Shown here: positions 58,133 through 64,000 of the stretch, piece after piece
Position numbering within the stretch: the first letter of the stretch is position 1
Layout: every line of letters starts with the position of its first letter
Origin: Treponema sp.
GTDB taxonomy: Bacteria; Spirochaetota; Spirochaetia; Treponematales; Treponemataceae
DNA: 64,000 bases
Direction: 5' to 3'
Assembly (NCBI GenBank): GCA_016293915.1
Contig: JAEDCY010000004.1
Location: forward strand, 59,670-123,669
The notes under the pieces: model-generated
Seen by the model: the letters and a program-made list of their open reading frames with translations, nothing else
Database searches by the model: none
What the model was told of the DNA's origin: nothing
Program-made: the position numbers and the translations under genes

Positions 58133-59698
58133 ATGGCAAAAGCAAAAAAACAAGTCAGCTTTGAAGATGCTCTTTGGGGCGCATGTGATAAACTTCGTGG
58201 AACAGTAGAACCTGCAGAATACAAGCATGTTGTATTAAGTCTTATCTTCTTAAAATTCGTAAGTGATAAATTTGATGCCCGTCGTGCAGAACTTATTGCG
58301 GAAGGAAAAGAAAACTATCTTGATAAGCAGCCATTCTATACAATGAAAAATGTTTTCTTTGTGCCTGAAGAAAGCCGCTGGTCATTTATCATACAGAATG
58401 CAAAGCAGAATGATATTGCCCTCAAAATCGACACAGCACTCAACACAATAGAAAAACAAAATCCGTCTCTAAAGGGCGCGCTTCCAGACAACTATTATTC
58501 CCGACTTGGAATTGATGTTTCAAAGCTTGCGGCACTTTTGGATGAAATAAACAACATTCAGACAAATGCAGATAAAGAAAACGACATAATGGGCCGTGTG
58601 TACGAATACTTTCTTACAAAGTTTGCCCTCCAAGAAGGAAAAGGAAAGGGAGAATTCTATACTCCAAAATCTGTTGTAAATCTTATTGCAGAAATGATTG
58701 AACCATACAAGGGAAAAATCTATGACCCTTGCTGCGGTTCTGGTGGTATGTTTGTTCAATCGCTTAAGTTTGTAGAAAATCATGCAGGAAACTCAAAGGA
58801 CATTTCTGTATATGGTCAGGAAGGAACAACTACAACCTATAAGCTTGCAAAGATGAATCTTGCAATTCGTGGTATTCCATGTGATCTTGGAGAAAAAGCT
58901 GCCAACACTTTTACAAACGATCTTCATAAAGATTTACGCGCCGATTACATTATGGCAAATCCACCTTTTAATCAGAAGGACTGGCGTGCAGAAAATGAAC
59001 TTGTAAACGATGCCCGCTGGAACGGCTATACAGTTCCGCCAACAAGCAATGCAAACTACGGCTGGATTTTGCACATGGTTTCAAAACTCAGCGCTAACGG
59101 AACTGCAGGATTTCTTCTTGCAAACGGTGCATTAAGCGGTGAGGGACAGGAATTAGAAATCCGTAAACAGTTGATTGAAAATAATCTTGTTGAAGCAATC
59201 GTAATTCTTCCAAGAAACCTTTTTTACACAACAGATATTTCTGTAACGCTCTGGATTTTGAACAAAAACAAAAAGAGCCGCACTGTTGAACAGAATGGAA
59301 AAATCAAAAACTACCGCAACCGCGAAGATGAAGTTCTCTTCATGGATCTTCGCCAGATGGGAAGTCCATTCGAAAAGAAGTATATTGAACTTACTCAGGA
59401 AGACCGCGACAAAGTAACATCAACTTTCCACGCATGGCAGCAGGCCGGAGCTAACGAAACTTACAAAGATATTCCTGAATTCTGCTATAGTGCAAACAAA
59501 AAGGAAATTGTTGAAAAAGGCTACAATCTTGTTCCAAGCCGCTACATTGAATTTGTAAACCGTGATGAAACACAGGATTATGATTCAGCAATGAAAGCTC
59601 TTCAATCAGAATTGACAGAACTTCTCAAACAGGAAGAGATGAGCAAAAAAGAACTCCTTGGTGTTTTCAAAGATTTGGGCTACGAGATTAAGCTATGA
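58133..59698 (+). CDS. hsdM: Type I restriction-modification methylase subunit
   Basis: The 521-residue protein has an N-terminal helical domain (HsdM_N, about 1-140), then the N6-adenine methylase: motif I DPCCGSGGMFVQS (about 202), motif IV NPPFNQKDW (about 278) and GVSVTLWILNKNKK-like (TDISVTLWIL) near 360. It methylates adenine and provides the host protection. The stop overlaps an ATGA; the family C half-repeat begins at the stop codon. hsdS is further down (61417) and hsdR is beyond the window. Confidence 0.95.
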   Translation: MAKAKKQVSFEDALWGACDKLRGTVEPAEYKHVVLSLIFLKFVSDKFDARRAELIAEGKENYLDKQPFYTMKNVFFVPEESRWSFIIQNAKQNDIALKIDTALNTIEKQNPSLKGALPDNYYSRLGIDVSKLAALLDEINNIQTNADKENDIMGRVYEYFLTKFALQEGKGKGEFYTPKSVVNLIAEMIEPYKGKIYDPCCGSGGMFVQSLKFVENHAGNSKDISVYGQEGTTTTYKLAKMNLAIRGIPCDLGEKAANTFTNDLHKDLRADYIMANPPFNQKDWRAENELVNDARWNGYTVPPTSNANYGWILHMVSKLSANGTAGFLLANGALSGEGQELEIRKQLIENNLVEAIVILPRNLFYTTDISVTLWILNKNKKSRTVEQNGKIKNYRNREDEVLFMDLRQMGSPFEKKYIELTQEDRDKVTSTFHAWQQAGANETYKDIPEFCYSANKKEIVEKGYNLVPSRYIEFVNRDETQDYDSAMKALQSELTELLKQEEMSKKELLGVFKDLGYEIKL

Positions 59699-59735
59699 AA
59701 AACAAACGGATTTGTTCGCATCTAACGATGCTCAC
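59698..59735. repeat. Family C repeat, left half only
   Basis: AAAAACAAACGGATTTGTTC, GCATCTAACGATGCTCAC. The complementary right half (present at 60130 and 61320) is missing: here the sequence continues as the ribosome site of the GxxExxY gene. It starts in the hsdM stop codon. Confidence 0.75.
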
Positions 59736-59744
59736 GGAGTTTAT

Positions 59745-60131
59745 ATGTTAGTATATGAAGAAGAAACTGGGAAGATTCTAAAAGCTTGCATGAATGTTTT
59801 TAATGAGCTTGGAAATGGCTTTTTAGAAGCTGTGTATCAAGAAGCTTTAGCTATTGAATTTGGCTTAATGAAAATTCCGTTTCAAAAAGAAGCCAAGATG
59901 GATATTTACTACAAGGGTAACAAATTGAATAAGGAATATTATGCTGACTTTATTTGTTACGATAAAATCATAGTAGAATTGAAATGTGTTTCAAAACTTG
60001 TTAATGCAAACAAAGCTCAGGTTATAAACTATCTGCATGGAACACATTTTGCTGTTGGATTACTTATAAATTTTGGCGAAAGTTCATTGAAATGGGAAAG
60101 ACTAACCCTATTGAAATATAAGGAAAAATAA
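59745..60131 (+). CDS. GxxExxY family protein
   Basis: From the ATG at 59745 it is 128 residues. It carries the family signature GNGFLEAVYQEAL (GxxExxY), followed by YYADFICYDKIIVELKC (PD-(D/E)xK-type Asp and Glu-x-Lys), KAQVINYL and LLINFGESSLKWERL. These are small nuclease-fold proteins whose role is not established; they are common in genomic islands. It is set between hsdM and fic, with a family C repeat on each side. The upstream frame to 59658 overlaps hsdM and is not used. Confidence 0.85.
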   Translation: MLVYEEETGKILKACMNVFNELGNGFLEAVYQEALAIEFGLMKIPFQKEAKMDIYYKGNKLNKEYYADFICYDKIIVELKCVSKLVNANKAQVINYLHGTHFAVGLLINFGESSLKWERLTLLKYKEK

Positions 60132-60207
60132 CAAACGGATTTGCTCGCATCTAACGATGCTCACATTAAAAAGTGAAGGTCGTTAGACCTGAACAAATCC
60201 GCTTGTT
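60130..60207. repeat. Family C repeat, full copy
   Basis: AACAAACGGATTTGCTC with CTAACGATGCTCAC pairs with GTGAAGGTCGTTAG and GAACAAATCCGCTTGTT, a long double stem around a short loop. It begins at the GxxExxY stop and ends 19 nt before the fic start. Confidence 0.85.
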
Positions 60208-60225
60208 ACTGATTTTGGAGTGAAT

Positions 60226-61302
60226 ATGCGAAAGAATCCGTACGAAATAGATTTTGAAGAATACATCCGTCATACAGATGCAAGCAAAAAAGACAAAACT
60301 CTTGCCTGGTCTACAGCCATTGGTTTGCAGCAGGTTGATGGTCTTAAGCCTTCTTCATATTTGTATGAAACAGCCAAAAAGAATATAGAAGGCGAACTTT
60401 CTTTTGATGAAGCAAAAAATTTGATTGATTCATATTATGAAAGCCGTACAGCCCGAAATCAGGATGATGAAAGAACCGAAGAGGCCGATAAAGTTTCCAG
60501 TCGTATTGCACAGATTCTTAGCGAGCCATCTTTTAATTTTAGCCCTTCTCATCTGATTGCAATTCACAAAAGACTTTTTGAAGGCATCTTTAAGTTTGCT
60601 GGTAAAATCCGCGATTACGACATTACAAAAAAAGAATGGGTATTAAATGGCGATACAGTAATGTACGGAGCATCTTTTGAACTTAAGGCTGCTCTTGATT
60701 ACGATTTTGAAATGGAACGTAATTTTAAGTACACTGGTCTTTCTACAGATGAAATCATAAAGCATATTACTTTCTTTGTTTCAAGACTATGGCAGATTCA
60801 TGCATTTGGAGAAGGTAACACCCGAACCACAGCCGTTTTTACAATTAAATATCTTCGTTCAATGGGCTACAGAGTAGATAATGATATTTTTGCCCAGAAC
60901 AGCTGGTACTTTAGAAATGCCCTTGTGCGTGCCAATTACAAAAATCTTAAAGAAGGAATTGAAGAAAATCCTGTCTATCTGGAGCGCTTCTTCCGCAATC
61001 TTATTTTAGGTGAAAACAACGAACTTAAAAACCGCTACACCCATATTGATTATAATGAGTACATCAAAAAGTTCGGAGAAAACGAAAAAAGTTCGGAGAA
61101 AAAGTTCGGAGATAATCAAAAAAGTTCGGAGATAATTCTAGAACTCCTAAAAGAAAATCCAAAACTCTCAGCCAAAAAACTTTCCGAAAAAATCGGCATA
61201 ACAAGCCGCGCAGTAGAAAAACAGCTTGCTTCACTTGTTGAAAAAGGATTTATAAAACGCGAAGGCTCCCCAAAAGGTGGTCACTGGGAGATTTTAAAAT
61301 GA
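60226..61302 (+). CDS. Fic family protein with winged-helix tail
   Basis: From the ATG at 60226 (TTTGGAG ribosome site) it is 358 residues. The Fic motif reads HAFGEGNTRTTAVF (catalytic His, near residue 205). N-terminal Fic_N helices are at 30-110, and the C-terminal 60 residues (AKKLSEKIGITSRAVEKQ) form a winged helix. Fic enzymes transfer AMP or other groups to proteins. The hinge (about 285-310) contains an 11-residue tandem repeat, KKFGENEKSSE and KKFGDNQKSSE. Its stop overlaps an ATGAG that resembles the hsdS start. Confidence 0.88.
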   Translation: MRKNPYEIDFEEYIRHTDASKKDKTLAWSTAIGLQQVDGLKPSSYLYETAKKNIEGELSFDEAKNLIDSYYESRTARNQDDERTEEADKVSSRIAQILSEPSFNFSPSHLIAIHKRLFEGIFKFAGKIRDYDITKKEWVLNGDTVMYGASFELKAALDYDFEMERNFKYTGLSTDEIIKHITFFVSRLWQIHAFGEGNTRTTAVFTIKYLRSMGYRVDNDIFAQNSWYFRNALVRANYKNLKEGIEENPVYLERFFRNLILGENNELKNRYTHIDYNEYIKKFGENEKSSEKKFGDNQKSSEIILELLKENPKLSAKKLSEKIGITSRAVEKQLASLVEKGFIKREGSPKGGHWEILK

Positions 61303-61319
61303 GTGTGAATTATAAAAAA

Positions 61320-61397
61320 AACAAACGGATTTGTTCGCATCTAACGATGCTCACTTTTTGTAGTGAAGGTCGTTAGACCTGAACAAATCTGTTTGTT
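61320..61397. repeat. Family C repeat, full copy before hsdS
   Basis: Same as 60130 (AACAAACGGATTTGTTC...GAACAAATCTGTTTGTT). It follows a decoy hsdS start: 61302 onwards reads ATGAGTGTGAATTATAAAA, and the true hsdS start (61417) reads ATGAGTGCAAATTATAAAA. So about 115 bp containing the repeat have been added between fic and hsdS with a near-copy of the hsdS start on both sides. Confidence 0.8.
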
Positions 61398-61416
61398 AAT
61401 AATAAGGTGAACTGAA

Positions 61417-62529
61417 ATGAGTGCAAATTATAAAAAACTTGGAGATTATATAACTCAACGAAGAGAAAAGAATACTGCAATTAATTTACCAATATGTGGA
61501 GTTTGTCGTGAAGGATTAATTCCTCCAAAACAACAAGATGCAGATATATCTCTTTACAATGTATTTTATAAAAATGATTTTATTTTTAATCCTGCACGAA
61601 TGGAGTTAAATTCTATCACTCTTAACACAGAATATGATAAAGCCATTTGCTCATCATTGTATGAAATCTTTTATATAAATGATACTTCAAAATTACTTCC
61701 TGAATTTCTATTTGTACAATTAAAAACAGATAATTTTGTCAGATTCTGTGAATTTCAGGGACAAGGTTCAGTTCGTGAATATTGTAGATTTGCAAACATT
61801 TCAGAGTATCCTGTTATTGTTCCCGACCTAAAAGAACAACAGAAAATTGTAAATACTTACAACGCCATCACAAAACGCATCCAGCTTAAGCAGAAGATAA
61901 ATGAAAATCTTGAAAAAACGGCACAGTGTCTGTTTGATAAGTATTATAAAAAAGCAGATCTAGAAAATATTATTCTATCTAATTTAATAGATGTACGAGA
62001 TGGAACTCATGATTCTCCTGTCTTCCTACCAGAAGGTTATCCATTGGTAACATCACAGAATCTTTCTCCTTTTTACATCAACAAAAATGAAACGAATAAA
62101 ATATCAGAAGAAGATTATAATAAAATAAATGAACGAAGCTTAGTTGAGACAAATGATATTCTAATGAGTATGATAGGAACTGTTGGAAATATTTCTTTAG
62201 TTACAGATGAGAAAGTAAACTTTGCTATAAAAAATGTAGCTTTATTGAAAACTTCTAAAAGTATGGAATATCGTAATTGGGTATTATGCTTCTTAAAAAG
62301 CCGTGTTTTCACAACGTGGATAAACGAGACTCTTACTGGAAGTACACAACAATATGTCAGTCTTGGGGAGATACGTAAGATTTCTTTTAAGGTTCCTGCG
62401 GTAAAGGATTTGGAAATATTTAACCTAGCTGTAGATAGAATAATAAATATGATAATAAAAGAAACTGCAGAACTTGTAAAATTGCAGGAATTTAAGCAAT
62501 TAGTAATTTCTCGTATAAGCGGAATGTGA
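61417..62529 (+). CDS. hsdS: Type I restriction specificity subunit
   Basis: The 370-residue protein has two target-recognition halves. The first (about 1-155) ends with the conserved helix EYPVIVPDLKEQQKIVNTY, the second (about 175-335) with KISFKVPAVKDLEIFNLAV. Each half is followed by a coiled spacer helix (IKRIQLKQKINENLE and ETAELVKLQEFKQLVIS). Together with HsdM it defines the methylated site. It is AT-richer than hsdM, as is common for exchanged specificity subunits. Ribosome site AATAAGGTGA. Confidence 0.9.
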   Translation: MSANYKKLGDYITQRREKNTAINLPICGVCREGLIPPKQQDADISLYNVFYKNDFIFNPARMELNSITLNTEYDKAICSSLYEIFYINDTSKLLPEFLFVQLKTDNFVRFCEFQGQGSVREYCRFANISEYPVIVPDLKEQQKIVNTYNAITKRIQLKQKINENLEKTAQCLFDKYYKKADLENIILSNLIDVRDGTHDSPVFLPEGYPLVTSQNLSPFYINKNETNKISEEDYNKINERSLVETNDILMSMIGTVGNISLVTDEKVNFAIKNVALLKTSKSMEYRNWVLCFLKSRVFTTWINETLTGSTQQYVSLGEIRKISFKVPAVKDLEIFNLAVDRIINMIIKETAELVKLQEFKQLVISRISGM

Positions 62530-62538
62530 GGTGGCTAA

Positions 62539-62952
62539 ATGGATTTTTTTGAATGGTTTTCTAATCATATTGAACTCATAATAGAAACTATAATTACAAT
62601 TATCATTTTTATCCCATTTATAAAAATATGGAAAGCTTGTGAAGATGAAATTAATTATCATAATAAAAATCTTGATTTTCAATATCAGACAATAAAAGAA
62701 AATGGTAAAAAAGCAAATGAATTTTACCAAAAGATTTGTGATATTGATTTCTCAAAAGTAGAAGATAAAACATTATGGGATGCAGAAATGAATTTATACA
62801 AAGTTTCTGTAAAAGAATATGAAGAAAAGTTTATTAAGACAATAAAGCAACAAGATAAAGAAATAAAAATCCGTCAAGATAAAGTTTTTGATCTTCGAAA
62901 AAATGAATGGAAATCAATTTTTCCATTTTTATCAGCAATTGCATTGATGTGA
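62539..62952 (+). CDS. Membrane-anchored coiled-coil protein, unknown
   Basis: The 137-residue protein has an N-terminal membrane helix (about 11-30, ELIIETIITIIIFIPFIKIW) and then a long charged helix (about 45-120, K, E, D and Q). It ends with a second hydrophobic segment, so it may be a hairpin-type or end-anchored protein. It is 9 nt after hsdS and 34 nt before the next gene. No family is known to me. Confidence 0.6.
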   Translation: MDFFEWFSNHIELIIETIITIIIFIPFIKIWKACEDEINYHNKNLDFQYQTIKENGKKANEFYQKICDIDFSKVEDKTLWDAEMNLYKVSVKEYEEKFIKTIKQQDKEIKIRQDKVFDLRKNEWKSIFPFLSAIALM

Positions 62953-62986
62953 TTGGTAATTAAGTTATAAAAAAAAGGAGATATAT

Positions 62987-63943
62987 ATGAAATATCAAGA
63001 AATAGTTAAAAAATGGTCTGACGAATCCGAATTATTCTTTAATCATCGATTTGATGTAGCTTACAATTTTTTTGTAATTTACCATCATATTGCAAAAGAA
63101 TTAGGAATAGATAATGAAAATGGTCTAAATAAAAATCTAGAGGTATTTCCATTAAATGAAAAAGACGAAAAGGTTATTTTACATAATTCGTATTCGATGG
63201 TTGGTGCAGTTGTATACGAAAAAAGAGGATGGTCATCAATTGGATTAAGATTAATAGCAGATAAGAATATTGCCACCAAATTAAACTGTTCTGAAGGTGA
63301 ATATAGATTTTCTTTTTATATTAAACCTAATGCAGGTATTTGGTATTTTTTTATTGATGAATTATATTATCAAGATAATTCAAAAGATAAAGTCTTTATA
63401 AACTCCGAAAAAGATTTATCTCAAGCTTTTTGTAACACATCTCAAAAAGAATTCAAAGAACATGTTATGGAATATATAAAAGATAACATTTCAAAAAAAA
63501 TAAATTGGAATAATAGTTATAAAGATAAATTAACCGAACAATTTAATAATATATATGAGATTATAAAAAAAGAATTAGAAATTAAAGATGGTTACTTAGA
63601 ATTTACTCCCAAAAAGATAGATGAAAAAAAAGAAGATACAAAGTTTAAACTTGAAGATTGCTTACAGTATGAAATAAAAGATTGGTGCTCTGTAAATTTA
63701 AAACTATTACTTGAAAGAGCTCCGAATATTTATCCTAAAAAAAATTATCTTTATTCTTTGTACATTAAATATGATTTAGAAAATAAAAAATGGTTGTTTT
63801 CAATGAATGAAGAATTTTATATAGAGCAATTTCAAAATGAATTAGATATTAATTCTCCAGAATGCAAACAAAAGATTAATGATTTATTCGCAAAGATTAC
63901 AATAGAATCTTCTTCATTTAATAAATGGTTGGAGGATAAATAG
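62987..63943 (+). CDS. Hypothetical protein with internal duplication
   Basis: The 318-residue, lysine- and tyrosine-rich protein has two similar halves: residues 81-129 (GWSSIGLRLIADKN...YRFSFYIKPN...WYFFIDELYYQ) and 232-281 (DWCSVNLKLLLERA...YLYSLYIKYD...KWLFSMNEEFYIE). Each would form a W-x-S/C-x-x-L-x-L strand, a Y-x-F/L-x-Y-I-K strand and a W-x-F strand. AAGGAG ribosome site upstream. It is probably part of the same accessory unit as the 62539 gene. Function unknown. Confidence 0.65.
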   Translation: MKYQEIVKKWSDESELFFNHRFDVAYNFFVIYHHIAKELGIDNENGLNKNLEVFPLNEKDEKVILHNSYSMVGAVVYEKRGWSSIGLRLIADKNIATKLNCSEGEYRFSFYIKPNAGIWYFFIDELYYQDNSKDKVFINSEKDLSQAFCNTSQKEFKEHVMEYIKDNISKKINWNNSYKDKLTEQFNNIYEIIKKELEIKDGYLEFTPKKIDEKKEDTKFKLEDCLQYEIKDWCSVNLKLLLERAPNIYPKKNYLYSLYIKYDLENKKWLFSMNEEFYIEQFQNELDINSPECKQKINDLFAKITIESSSFNKWLEDK

Positions 63944-64000
63944 TTAGTATCCGTCAATTCTAGCCTCGTAAACAAATTTTTCTAAGTTGAGTACACTAGT

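Noticed and set aside
56705..64000. Right attachment site of the island
   Set aside because: The tRNA-Phe 3-prime sequence (TTCGATTCTAAC) is not repeated in the window, so no attR can be called.
63944..64000. Last 57 bases after the final gene
   Set aside because: No gene or clear signal was recognised.

Overview
This window comes from a spirochaete, almost certainly a gut or rumen type Treponema. The reasons are the gene order mltG-dnaG-rpoD-zinc-ribbon protein-rnpB-TPR-mreB-mreC-mreD and atoC/ntrC-atoS/ntrB-holB-cvpA-murG, which as I recall matches T. pallidum, a FlgJ without a muramidase domain next to flgG and a second rod gene, and moderately AT-rich DNA. All functions are read from sequence motifs; no database search was run.

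Layout. 1-11180 (mostly minus strand): cell-shape genes mreD (cut by the edge), mreC and mreB, a TPR protein, RNase P RNA, a coiled-coil zinc-ribbon protein, sigma-70 (rpoD), primase (dnaG), mltG, a small protein, an MBL-fold hydrolase, and tRNA-Tyr and tRNA-Thr with their terminator. 11251-18184: glycogen synthase, a monofunctional chorismate mutase, a CCA-adding enzyme and a UvrD/PcrA helicase. 18181-24828: a heterodimeric ABC exporter, a GHKL histidine kinase, a LytTR response regulator and a divergent membrane diguanylate cyclase. 25143-35155: trpS, folC, alr, a lipoprotein, thrC, a 28-residue membrane peptide, a cytidylate-kinase-like protein, yicC and murC. 35277-47224: a decayed secreted-protein gene, flgJ-flgG-flgF, glgC, a J-domain protein, an NtrC/NtrB pair, holB, cvpA, murG, a NusG paralogue with a secreted partner.

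From tRNA-Phe (47305-47377) to the right edge the window is accessory DNA. It starts with an integrase preceded by five 11-bp iterons. A small head-only phage module follows (HTH/excisionase-like protein, small and large terminase, portal, a LuxR-type response-regulator-like protein, HK97 prohead protease, capsid, connector) with no tail, lysis or replication genes inside it. This looks like a capsid-forming satellite or a reduced prophage. Next are a DUF3800 protein, an XRE regulator with a palindromic operator, and a type I restriction-modification locus (hsdM, hsdS) with GxxExxY and Fic genes inserted, plus two unknown genes. hsdR is not in the window. No right attachment site was found, so the island probably continues past the edge.

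The most unusual theme is repeats. At least six families of short palindromic or tandem elements sit between genes and sometimes inside them: in frame in murC, uvrD and an ABC transporter, at the ATGA gene junctions of the type I locus, and at the start codon of folC.
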